Source of the DNA: an uncultured Saprospiraceae bacterium
GTDB taxonomy: Bacteria > Bacteroidota > Bacteroidia > Chitinophagales > Saprospiraceae
Direction: 5' to 3'
NCBI GenBank assembly: GCA_938022165.1
Contig: CALIEI010000061.1
Span: 1-55,322, forward strand
Length of the DNA stretch: 55,322 bases
Shown here piece by piece: positions 34,589 through 43,022 of the stretch (positions are counted from its first letter, which is position 1; the number at the start of each line of letters is the position of its first letter). The notes beneath the pieces are model-generated. The model did no database searches and was not told the origin of the DNA. It was given only the letters and a program-made list of their open reading frames with translations. The position numbers were made by a program, and so were the translations under genes.

Positions 34589-36334
34589 ATGAAAAACCTT
34601 ATACTCTTATTGACTTTAGTATGCTTCTGTAGCATTCTATCTGCTCAAGAAAATATAATTTGGACCAATCCTGCCATTGGGGATATTTTGAAAGGAGATT
34701 TTGACCCGGATATGTATGCTGCTGGGATACCTATAGATGATCCAAGTATTATTTCAGCTGAGCTAGACGCGAGGATGGATCCAGAGAGACTGAAGGTATA
34801 TCTTGAAGAGATGTCTTTGTTTGAAAACAGAAATACGGGTTCAGATACCTTAAGTTTGACGAGAGGTATAGGTGCGGCGAGAAACTGGGCAAGAGATCAA
34901 TTCCAAGAATTTTCAGATGCGGAAGGAGGAAGAATGCAGGTTGGATTTCTTCAATTTGATCAAGATATCTGTTCTATGGGGAGACACAAAAATATTGTTG
35001 CTGTGCTCCCAGGGTCTGGTCCTCAGTTTGATGAAAGTGTTTTGGTAGAAGCCCATTTTGATAGTCGCTGCGATACTGCCTGTGATGGAGATTGTGAGGC
35101 ACATGGGATGGAGGATAATGGATCTGGATCGGCTTTAGTATTAGAGCTAGCTAGGATTTTATCAAAATATTCATTTAATAGAACCATTGTTTTTATGTTG
35201 ACCATAGGTGAGGAGCAGGGCTTATTTGGAGCTGAAGCCTATGCTTTATGGTGTGAGCAAAATGACATAAAGTTGAGAGCCGTATTTAATAATGATATTG
35301 TTGGAGGAGTGATCTGTGGAGAAACAGCTTCCCCGCCTGGGTGTCCTAGCCTCAACCATGTGGATAGCACAAATGTAAGAATCTATAGTAGAGGTGTAAT
35401 GAATAGTCCTAACAAACAATTGGCCAGATGGACTAAACTTCAATACGAAGAAATGATTGTTCCTATTACGGATCATGCTAATATAATTAATATTCTTACG
35501 CCCGAAGACAGAGATGGCAGAGGGGGAGACCATATACCGTTTCCTTCCAAAGGGTATAATGCACTCAGATTCACCTCTGCTAATGAGCATGGTGATGGAA
35601 ATCCTGCACAAGAAGATTATCATGATCGGCAACATACCTCTACTGATAGATTAGGAATTGATACCGATGGTGATAGTGTATTAGATAGCTTTTTTGTTGA
35701 TTTTAATTATCTAGCTAGGAATGCAGTGATCAATGGGATAGCTATTGCTATGGGCGCATGTTCTCCCACGCCTCCAGAGAATTTCACGATGGATGATATA
35801 GACGGAGGGTTTAGATTTGAGATAGACGATCCTAACGATGTAGGTAAATATAGAGTTGCAATAAAAATGATTGATGGCAACGAATGGATAGAATTAAGAG
35901 ATTATGACAATAAAGTTGATTCTGTTATGGGGCTACCTACAGGTTTTTATGTGCTTAGCGCATGTACAGTAGATGAAAATGGCATTGAAAGTTTTTTTAG
36001 TAGAGAACGGTTTCAAAGCACTACAACAGCAGTTAATAGTTTGCAATTGCAAAAATCACTAGTACATCTAATGCAAAATACGCCTAACCCTTTTGATGAA
36101 GCGACTATGATTAATGTAGTATTAGAGGGGCAAATTGACTATAAAGAAGCTAAAATAATAGTACATGATTTACAAGGAAAAGAAATAAAAGTGTTTCCTT
36201 TGGACCTAAGATTAGGTGTGAACGAAGTAATGTACGATCACCACAATCATAAATATGTACCAGGCGTTTATGCTTACAGTCTATTGATAGATGGACAAGT
36301 CATCGATACAAAAAAAATGATTTATGCATATTAA
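34589..36334 (+). CDS. Secreted M28 family metallopeptidase with T9SS sorting domain
   Basis: 581 aa. Signal peptide 1-20 (SILSAQ). The M28 catalytic domain spans about 60-395, with zinc ligands and base in order: H156 (EAHFDSR), D176 (MEDNGSGSAL), E208/E209 (TIGEEQGLFG), D236 (NNDIVGG) and the late His in GGDHIPFPSKGYN. A Cys-rich loop (RCDTACDGDCEAHG) lies between the first two ligands. A fibronectin-like segment follows (about 395-470). The C-terminal 85 residues (MQNTPNPFDEATMINVVL ... GVYAYSLLIDG) are a type A T9SS sorting domain. It is a surface or secreted aminopeptidase-like enzyme. The last 11 bp overlap the TlpA-like gene. Confidence 0.93.
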   Translation: MKNLILLLTLVCFCSILSAQENIIWTNPAIGDILKGDFDPDMYAAGIPIDDPSIISAELDARMDPERLKVYLEEMSLFENRNTGSDTLSLTRGIGAARNWARDQFQEFSDAEGGRMQVGFLQFDQDICSMGRHKNIVAVLPGSGPQFDESVLVEAHFDSRCDTACDGDCEAHGMEDNGSGSALVLELARILSKYSFNRTIVFMLTIGEEQGLFGAEAYALWCEQNDIKLRAVFNNDIVGGVICGETASPPGCPSLNHVDSTNVRIYSRGVMNSPNKQLARWTKLQYEEMIVPITDHANIINILTPEDRDGRGGDHIPFPSKGYNALRFTSANEHGDGNPAQEDYHDRQHTSTDRLGIDTDGDSVLDSFFVDFNYLARNAVINGIAIAMGACSPTPPENFTMDDIDGGFRFEIDDPNDVGKYRVAIKMIDGNEWIELRDYDNKVDSVMGLPTGFYVLSACTVDENGIESFFSRERFQSTTTAVNSLQLQKSLVHLMQNTPNPFDEATMINVVLEGQIDYKEAKIIVHDLQGKEIKVFPLDLRLGVNEVMYDHHNHKYVPGVYAYSLLIDGQVIDTKKMIYAY

Positions 36335-36875
36335 GTATCTAATTGTATTTCTGAACTCATTGATCTTTTTTGCTTGTGAACAAAAAAAAGAGGCATCGTC
36401 AAATATTGAATCAGTTAAAGAGATAAAAGAAGCAAAGGTTAAACCCAAATTGGCTATTTATGAAAGCTTCGATGATATCGAATATATATTTAATTACGAC
36501 AATGATACCACCTATGTAATCAACTTTTGGGCAACTTGGTGCAAACCATGCGTTGCAGAATTGCCCTACTTTGATGATTTGTATAATGAATACAAATCGG
36601 AGAAGGTGAGAATAATTTTGGTTAGTCTTGATTTTCCCAAACAAATTGAGTCCAAACTTATTCCATTTATAAAGAAAAACAATGTGTTGCCTGAAGTAAT
36701 GGTGCTAAAAGATGGAGATGTCAATACATGGATAGACAAAGTCAGTAAAGAGTGGGATGGTGCCATTCCCGTGACACTAGCCTACAATAGAAATAATAAA
36801 GTTTTCGTTTCAGGTGAAGTTGACGATTATGAGGCACTCAAATCCAAGGTAGAGCCTTTAATTTCAATGAAGTGA
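36324..36875 (+). CDS. TlpA-family thiol-disulfide oxidoreductase lipoprotein
   Basis: 183 aa. The lipoprotein signal ends in IFFAC (Cys18). A thioredoxin fold follows with the active site C73-KP-C76 in INFWATWCKPCVAELPYFDD, the TlpA/ResA-type signature, and the cis-Pro region near GAIPVTLAY. It reduces or isomerises periplasmic disulfides, perhaps for cytochrome or secreted-protein maturation. Its start overlaps the end of the M28 peptidase gene by 11 bp, so the two are translationally coupled. The Cys-rich loop of that peptidase is a plausible client (inference). Confidence 0.92.
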   Translation: MHIKYLIVFLNSLIFFACEQKKEASSNIESVKEIKEAKVKPKLAIYESFDDIEYIFNYDNDTTYVINFWATWCKPCVAELPYFDDLYNEYKSEKVRIILVSLDFPKQIESKLIPFIKKNNVLPEVMVLKDGDVNTWIDKVSKEWDGAIPVTLAYNRNNKVFVSGEVDDYEALKSKVEPLISMK

Positions 36876-36933
36876 TATAGTAAACTTGAATCTTGTCACT
36901 CCAATAAAATTTCAAAAATAAAATATTTTAATT

Positions 36934-37647
36934 ATGAGAAAATTGAATTTCATTTATTTATTTTTTGCAGCATTCTGTATGCTTTCTTTTACAAATTGTA
37001 GTTCAGGGTCAGCTAATGCTGAAGGAGCAGCAGTAGAAAAGAAAATGGATAAGAAGAAAATGGATAAGAAGAAAAAAGGAAAGAAGAAGAAAGGTTCCGA
37101 TGGAAGTATTGCTGAAGGTGGCCTCTCAGTAGGAGATATTGCGCCTAGTTTTTCCCTTAAAGGCGTTGATGGTAAAATGATATCAATGGATGACTATAAA
37201 GACGCAAAAGGTTTTATAGTTACTTTTACATGTAATCATTGCCCCTATTCAGTTATGTACGAAGATCGTTTAATTGAATTGCACAATAAAATGGTGAAGC
37301 AGGGATACCCAGTAATTGCAATCAATCCGAATGATCCTGAGGCTAAGCCAGAAGATAGTTATGATAATATGGTAGTTAGAGCTGAAGAAAAAGGATTTCC
37401 ATTTGCTTATTTATTTGATGATGGACAAAAAGTATATCCTCAGTATGGAGCTACTAAAACGCCTCATGTTTTCTTACTTGATAAGACTCGTAAAGTAAGA
37501 TACATAGGTGCTATCGATGATAGCGCTAGAGACGCAGATGGTGTTAAAAAGAAATATGTAGAGATGGCCATAGAGGCTATAGAAAGCGGTAAAGAACCAA
37601 CACCTGATTATACTAAGGCTATTGGCTGTAGTATCAAAAAGGTATAA
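36934..37647 (+). CDS. Redoxin/thioredoxin-like lipoprotein with CxxC
   Basis: 237 aa. The lipoprotein signal ends in LSFTNC (Cys22). A striking Lys-rich linker (about 37-54, repeated KKMDKKK) is followed by an AhpC/TSA-like thioredoxin fold: GDIAPSFSLKGVDGKMISMD, the active site C100-NH-C103-PYSVMYEDRL, and the conserved AINPNDPE and TKTPHVFLLD. The group is usually annotated as thioredoxin family/redoxin; it may be a thiol peroxidase-like or reductase protein on the outer side of the membrane. It lies 58 bp behind the TlpA gene and ends at a strong terminator, completing a peptidase-TlpA-redoxin cluster. Confidence 0.88.
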   Translation: MRKLNFIYLFFAAFCMLSFTNCSSGSANAEGAAVEKKMDKKKMDKKKKGKKKKGSDGSIAEGGLSVGDIAPSFSLKGVDGKMISMDDYKDAKGFIVTFTCNHCPYSVMYEDRLIELHNKMVKQGYPVIAINPNDPEAKPEDSYDNMVVRAEEKGFPFAYLFDDGQKVYPQYGATKTPHVFLLDKTRKVRYIGAIDDSARDADGVKKKYVEMAIEAIESGKEPTPDYTKAIGCSIKKV

Positions 37648-37672
37648 TTAAACAATCTATATAAAAGTAAAA

Positions 37673-37702
37673 CGCCCAACTGAAAAGTTGGGCGTTTTTT
37701 GT
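37673..37702 (+). terminator. Rho-independent terminator (possibly bidirectional)
   Basis: Perfect 9-bp stem CGCCCAACT with AGTTGGGCG, loop GAAA, then TTTTTT. The A-run before the stem lets it also serve the convergent GT2 gene ending at 37732. Confidence 0.92.
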
Positions 37703-37731
37703 TTTAATATTATCCTCTCTATTAGTAATAT

Positions 37732-38541
37732 TTAAAATAAAAATGTTCTTGCACTTCTTAGCGAATTAACCAGCCATTGAGCTGGAGTCTTTTTTAGTAT
37801 AGGTTTAAAATTATAATTCAAGGCAATTTTCAGCAATTGTAGCGGAAACTGTACAGCATCTCTGAGCGTGATCTTTGAACCTTCAACTTCTGTCCATTTC
37901 GAAAGCTTTACTTCTTTAAATTTATTTACCATACTTGACTTACCAAATTTGTTGCGCATTCGCATCAACAATTCAATGTCAAATAGCCATTTTGTAATAA
38001 ACGCTTTTTGAAAAAGCGTATTTGCTGTTTTTCTTGTGAATACTTTTGCCCCGCATTGAGTGTCATTTATTTTCAATCCAATTATCCATTGAATAATTTT
38101 ATTGAAAATATTGCTACTAGCAGATCTAAATGCAGTTCTTTGAATATTGGCAGTATTAACTCTGGTACGAGATCCAATGACCATTCCATCATTATCAAAA
38201 TCATCGTCGAGAGACGCAGATAAGTTTTCGTAATCTTCAAAACCAGTCGCTAAATCAGCATCCATAAAGCCTATCTTCTGAGCTGATGTATTTTGTAACA
38301 TGTAATTTACTCCTGATCGAATGGCTTCTGCCTTTCCATTATTTTGTGGAGCATCATATACATAAACACGGTTTTCGCGCCCTTTTTGAAACTTCTTTAA
38401 AATTTCTAAGGTGTTATCAGAGCTTCCATCATTGACAAAGCAGATGGTGTAGTCGTTACGTTGATTTAGGAATTCATCAAAGGTGGATAAATCTAGTCGA
38501 TTAGCCTCGTTATAGCATGGTACTACTATGGCATTCTCCAT
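37732..38541 (-). CDS. Family 2 glycosyltransferase (dolichyl-phosphate glucosyltransferase-like)
   Basis: 269 aa. GT-A fold: VVPCYNEANRLDL, the nucleotide-binding Asp in FVNDGSSDNT, GKAEAIRSGV and the DxD-like motif D94-A-D96 (GFMDADLATG), followed by QCGAKVFTR and a membrane-associating C-terminus without long helices. This matches the DPG/DPM synthase-like GT2 subgroup, which loads a sugar onto a polyprenyl phosphate. It could make the lipid-linked donor used by the GT-C-like membrane protein encoded divergently 203 bp away; that link is inferred. Confidence 0.88.
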   Translation of the reverse strand: MENAIVVPCYNEANRLDLSTFDEFLNQRNDYTICFVNDGSSDNTLEILKKFQKGRENRVYVYDAPQNNGKAEAIRSGVNYMLQNTSAQKIGFMDADLATGFEDYENLSASLDDDFDNDGMVIGSRTRVNTANIQRTAFRSASSNIFNKIIQWIIGLKINDTQCGAKVFTRKTANTLFQKAFITKWLFDIELLMRMRNKFGKSSMVNKFKEVKLSKWTEVEGSKITLRDAVQFPLQLLKIALNYNFKPILKKTPAQWLVNSLRSARTFLF

Positions 38542-38744
38542 ATTTATTTGGTTGCATATGGAGGGTATTGGTTATTGAATCTTGGGGTAACAGGGTGTTA
38601 TATCCAAGATTAAAGCCAAAACGTGAAAATGTGACGTTATACTAGTCATTTAGCATATATTTTGAGTCACTATATATATCTTTCTAGCTTTCAACTCGTA
38701 ATAAAATAGTTAGTAATTACAAGTTTAAATATTTTTTTTAGAGT

Positions 38745-41700
38745 TTGGATAAGGGAAGAACATATTATCTCATTGGTCTAGTTTCAGTATTGGTACTCCA
38801 TGCTACAACTAACTTTTTTACGTTCGATCAGACCTATGATGCTTATGTACATATTTTCTTTGCAGATCACTATGCAGAAAACTGGTTTGACAATTGGGAT
38901 TATCGATGGTACACCGGATTCAATATTACATCTTATCCACCTTTAGTTCATCAGGTAGTTGCTTTACTGTCTAAGGTAATGGGCTTGAAGCTTGCCTTTT
39001 TCTTTTGGTCAGTGTTGATGATCTTATGGTTGGTAAGAGGGATGTATTATTTTGCGCAACTTTGGGTCAGTAAAGAAGCAGCAGGTATTGCAGCTATCCT
39101 TATGGTATTTACAGGAAGCTTGACCGAAGCCATGCATATCTTTGGCCAGATACCAAGTATTACTGGAGTTGCATTTCTTTTAAACTCTTGCCCTGAAATC
39201 TATAAATGGATAATTACCAAAAAGAGATCTAGTTTTTGGTTAGCAATTGCTTTTCTAAGTGTAACATCTGCAGCGCATCACGTCACAACCATTTTCGGAA
39301 TGGTGTTTTTTATTTTTCCAACAATTGGTTTAGCCCTTGTAGATCTATGTATACAAGAAAAGGGAGATATTGATTCTGTCAGTATGAAAGACTTTTTATT
39401 GAAGATAGTTCAGAATCTTAAGAGGCTCTTGCCCTTTGGTATTTTAGTTGGAATTATTGTGGTTGTAATAATTTTTCCTTATTGGGTTTGGACAAGTTCC
39501 GATCCAATTAATCAAGTGCCTATTCCTCATGGTTCACGAGAATCATTCATAGATAAGCCTAATCTAGGTGTTATATTTTTTATATTTCCATGGGGTATAA
39601 TGTTGTTCGCACTGCCTTATATCATTGCAAGATCATTTTATAGAAGACATATTTTTCTTGGACTATCCTTAGTGTTACTATTTATACTTGGTACAGGCGG
39701 CACAACTCCTTTGCCGAAATGGATTCTAGGAGAAACTGCTTTTGAGATACTGACTTTAGACAGATTTACATTTTGGGCAACAATGATTTCGGTTCCATTT
39801 TTTGGAGAGTTTATGTATAAACTTTATTCGGGAGAGCTAAAGAAGTTTAAATACAACTCTCATTTTCGGAAATTCACTTTGGTTTTCTTTTCGATAGGAA
39901 TAATAGTTTTTAATGTTCTTATCGTAAACGCAGGATATTTTCAGGCCTTCCAACCCAACGAGATAGACCCTAATCCTATTGTCAATTTTTTGAATCGAGA
40001 TAAACATAGTGATTGGAGATTCATGACCCTTGGATTTGGTGATCAAATGGCTTGGTTATCTGCCAATACTGACGCACTTTCAGTTGATGGAAATTATCAT
40101 AGTGCTCGTAGGTTACCAGAGATGACTTCTAAAGCGGTAGAGAGATTAGAGAATGCAAAGTATCAAGGAGAAGAGGGAATAAGTTCTTTGAAAGAATTTC
40201 TGACCGTCCCAGAAAAATTCAATCTTAAATTCATTTTTGCAAATGATAAATTTTATGAGCCCTTATTGTTCTTTCTTGGCTGGGATAAAATTAGCCAACT
40301 AGAGAATAATATTGTAGTGTGGGAGCGCCCAGATGTGCCTCCTCTTCCAGATTTACTTCCTAGAAAAAATATTCCTTTCATCCAGAAATTCATGTGGGGA
40401 GTATTACCAATGTTGAGTTTTTTCTTTGCTGTTATACTTTATCTCCGTTATCTAATTCGCAAGAAATGGAAAATAATAAATATTCAATTCATCCAACTCT
40501 TAAGTATTTCTAAGTCTGAACTGAAAGGCAAATCAGTTTGGTTAACACAATCAGCTTGGATGATATTTTTGCTACTATTATCCGTAGGGTTTATCTCATT
40601 CACTGTATTAAATCATGATAACCATACCACTCCTGAAAGAGTGCTGAACGCTTATTTTGATGCCTTAAATTATAAAAAGTTTGAAAAAGCTTACGAGTTT
40701 CTAGATGAAGAAACTAGACCTGTCATAGATCAATACATGCTGGAGCTATCTCTAGAAGACGGAATACTCGCATCCTATTCAATCCTAGATTCTTTAAAAA
40801 TATTAGATATAGTATATGATGGTCCTAATGAGGCCAGAGCTACCTTAGGCATTTTAACAACGACTTCTTTAATGAATTATACTATAAGGGAAGTTTTAGA
40901 TTTAGTTAAAAATGACGACGGTTGGTTTATAAAGCATCAGCCATTTGAAAAAGACGTACCACCTGATCAGTTCTTTGGTATCCCTGATATTTCATTTCAC
41001 AAACAAGGTCGGAGAAAAGCTGATATAAGCATAACAAGGAGAGAGGACGTCTTAGATCGTCCTGAAGCCTATGTTCTCCAGTCGAATTTAGTGCTTAAGG
41101 ATGGTAACTATTATATAGTAGGTGAAATACAAAATGTAGATAATGTACCAGCATACGTAAGTATTGAAGGGAGTTTATTAGATGATAATAACAATCTGAT
41201 TGCACGATATAATGCGGGTAACGCTGTGGTCCACAGATTACTACCTAATGAAAAAACACCATTTAGAATTGATTTTGAAAATAAACTAGACTCTTTAGTA
41301 CAGAACAACTACTACCTAGAAAGTAACAATGATTACTCAAATAAGGTATATAAAGTACCTACTAGCTTTAATGTTCAAGTAAGAACAATGGTTAGTGGTC
41401 AAAGAATGTATAAACTCGCGGGTCTAAAAGATCTGTCAGTGAAAGGAAATATAGTAAGTGGATCTTTGATTAATTATGGTACTAAAGAAATCAGTATTCC
41501 TCAAGTATTACTTTCAGAGTATGACCCAAAAGGTCGAATAAAATGGCTGGAGACTAAATATTTACGATCTGGTTTAAGACCGCAAAGAAAAAAAGAGTTT
41601 TCTATAAAATCAACAATAAACAATGTCCACTTGGTTGAAGCAGGTAAAGAATACAATTTATTTGTGAACGGTACTTCAAAAGGGGAACTTAATTATTTTG

Positions 41701-41807
41701 ATAATATAGAAGATCATTTAAACGAAAATAACTCCATTAAACTAAATAAAATTGATAACAGCACATTGAAAATATATTTGAATGCCTTTGTTTATGACCT
41801 GAAATAA
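38745..41807 (+). CDS. GT-C-like membrane protein with periplasmic NTF2-like and FxLYD-like domains
   Basis: 1020 aa from a TTG start (38745). Helices fill residues about 5-600. The first periplasmic loop (FDQTYDAYVHIFFADHYAEN ... ITSYPPLVHQV) has the Asp and aromatic pattern of GT-C glycosyltransferases and resembles the 6-pyruvoyl-tetrahydropterin-synthase-related membrane domain. A last helix near 605-622 is followed by an NTF2/DUF4878-like segment (about 627-740, TPERVLNAYFDALNYKKFEK) and two FxLYD-like beta domains (about 770-850 and 900-960). It heads three tightly packed genes and probably transfers sugar to the exopolysaccharide or an anchor in the periplasm. Confidence 0.7.
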   Translation: MDKGRTYYLIGLVSVLVLHATTNFFTFDQTYDAYVHIFFADHYAENWFDNWDYRWYTGFNITSYPPLVHQVVALLSKVMGLKLAFFFWSVLMILWLVRGMYYFAQLWVSKEAAGIAAILMVFTGSLTEAMHIFGQIPSITGVAFLLNSCPEIYKWIITKKRSSFWLAIAFLSVTSAAHHVTTIFGMVFFIFPTIGLALVDLCIQEKGDIDSVSMKDFLLKIVQNLKRLLPFGILVGIIVVVIIFPYWVWTSSDPINQVPIPHGSRESFIDKPNLGVIFFIFPWGIMLFALPYIIARSFYRRHIFLGLSLVLLFILGTGGTTPLPKWILGETAFEILTLDRFTFWATMISVPFFGEFMYKLYSGELKKFKYNSHFRKFTLVFFSIGIIVFNVLIVNAGYFQAFQPNEIDPNPIVNFLNRDKHSDWRFMTLGFGDQMAWLSANTDALSVDGNYHSARRLPEMTSKAVERLENAKYQGEEGISSLKEFLTVPEKFNLKFIFANDKFYEPLLFFLGWDKISQLENNIVVWERPDVPPLPDLLPRKNIPFIQKFMWGVLPMLSFFFAVILYLRYLIRKKWKIINIQFIQLLSISKSELKGKSVWLTQSAWMIFLLLLSVGFISFTVLNHDNHTTPERVLNAYFDALNYKKFEKAYEFLDEETRPVIDQYMLELSLEDGILASYSILDSLKILDIVYDGPNEARATLGILTTTSLMNYTIREVLDLVKNDDGWFIKHQPFEKDVPPDQFFGIPDISFHKQGRRKADISITRREDVLDRPEAYVLQSNLVLKDGNYYIVGEIQNVDNVPAYVSIEGSLLDDNNNLIARYNAGNAVVHRLLPNEKTPFRIDFENKLDSLVQNNYYLESNNDYSNKVYKVPTSFNVQVRTMVSGQRMYKLAGLKDLSVKGNIVSGSLINYGTKEISIPQVLLSEYDPKGRIKWLETKYLRSGLRPQRKKEFSIKSTINNVHLVEAGKEYNLFVNGTSKGELNYFDNIEDHLNENNSIKLNKIDNSTLKIYLNAFVYDLK

Positions 41808-41809
41808 TA

Positions 41810-43021
41810 ATGCGGAAGTATTATAATTATCTAATTTGGTTTGGGCTAATAGCCTTGATCTATGGTTGCAATGTTAAACCTGGGGAAGCGGAATTGCAAT
41901 GCAATAAAGGGGGAACTGCAGAAATACTAAACATTAAAAACAAATATAAAGCTGGCGATCCAATCAATATGGAAGTCCAAACAGAAGGCTTAGAGGAAGA
42001 GGTTGTATTAATAGTCTGGGATGGAAAGTTTGGAGAACAGTATTTTGAAAAAACAATCTATAGCGAAGATTTTACATTTGCCTTTCCTGACTCTATTAGT
42101 ATATATAGTGGATTTGTGACAATTAAAATAATACATTGTCAAAATTTGCTGTCTAAAAAGAAAATTTACATTAGTAGCCTTCATCCAGTAGGTGCAATTG
42201 AAGCATACCTAGGTCCAAAGACTTTAGCGATAGATCAAAACATGCAATCTATGCTCTGTTTAATTCCAAAGGATAAGTATGGAAATGCTTTGGAGGAATC
42301 AGACTCTATACACTTTAGTACAAAGTACAGGAATATGGATAACATTAAAGTGAAAAAAGGAATAGAAAACTTACTTTCCTTTATCAAAATAAAAAATAAT
42401 CGGCAAGTAGGGAAGGTGCTCTTGGGAGCAAAGTGTGAGGATACATATATCGATGAACAAGAAGTGGCCATAGTTGAAGGCCCGATGCAAGAAGTTAAAA
42501 TTAATATACTTGAGCTGCATCCTTATAGTGACCAGAGGCAAATTGTACATTTAAACACGGATGTTATTCTTGATGAATTAGGAAATATTGTGGCGGATGG
42601 GACTTCTGTGATTTTTGTTGTTTATGAAAAAGGAGAAATAAAAGCTCAATATCAGACATACACTGTCAGCGGTATTGCTAATATCTATATTGAAAATCCT
42701 AAAAAAGCTACAACTTGGGATGTATCCATTGTTGGAGCTCCAAAATCTAGTGAGATTCAACTTACATTTTATGATAATTTAGAGTCTATTCCACTAAGAA
42801 TTGAAAAAGAACATCTTGTAGTTGGACCTGTAGTTGGTTCTTTAGATCAGTATATTCCTGACGGTACAGAAGTGAGTGTTACCTTCAATTATACCATTCA
42901 TAAAAACTTACAAATTGAACATGGCTTTGCAAGACTTAAAATTCCTGAAACCATACTTAAGTTAGATGAGGTTATCTGTGAAGTAGAGATTAATAACCAG
43001 AAAGTAAAAATGATATATTAG
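41810..43021 (+). CDS. Lipoprotein with Ig-like domains, exopolysaccharide locus
   Basis: 403 aa. The lipoprotein signal ends in ALIYGC (Cys20). The mature part is entirely beta-rich, with at least one Big_1/invasin-like module around residues 245-330 (LDELGNIVADGTSVIFVVYE ... GIANIYIENPKKATTWDVSI). No catalytic motif is seen. It starts 2 bp after the GT-C-like gene and ends 1 bp before the LysM-GH5 gene, so it belongs to the same transcript and probably the same envelope complex. I would guess a scaffold or secretion accessory like PelC/AlgK in position, not by homology. Confidence 0.7.
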   Translation: MRKYYNYLIWFGLIALIYGCNVKPGEAELQCNKGGTAEILNIKNKYKAGDPINMEVQTEGLEEEVVLIVWDGKFGEQYFEKTIYSEDFTFAFPDSISIYSGFVTIKIIHCQNLLSKKKIYISSLHPVGAIEAYLGPKTLAIDQNMQSMLCLIPKDKYGNALEESDSIHFSTKYRNMDNIKVKKGIENLLSFIKIKNNRQVGKVLLGAKCEDTYIDEQEVAIVEGPMQEVKINILELHPYSDQRQIVHLNTDVILDELGNIVADGTSVIFVVYEKGEIKAQYQTYTVSGIANIYIENPKKATTWDVSIVGAPKSSEIQLTFYDNLESIPLRIEKEHLVVGPVVGSLDQYIPDGTEVSVTFNYTIHKNLQIEHGFARLKIPETILKLDEVICEVEINNQKVKMIY

Positions 43022-43022
43022 A

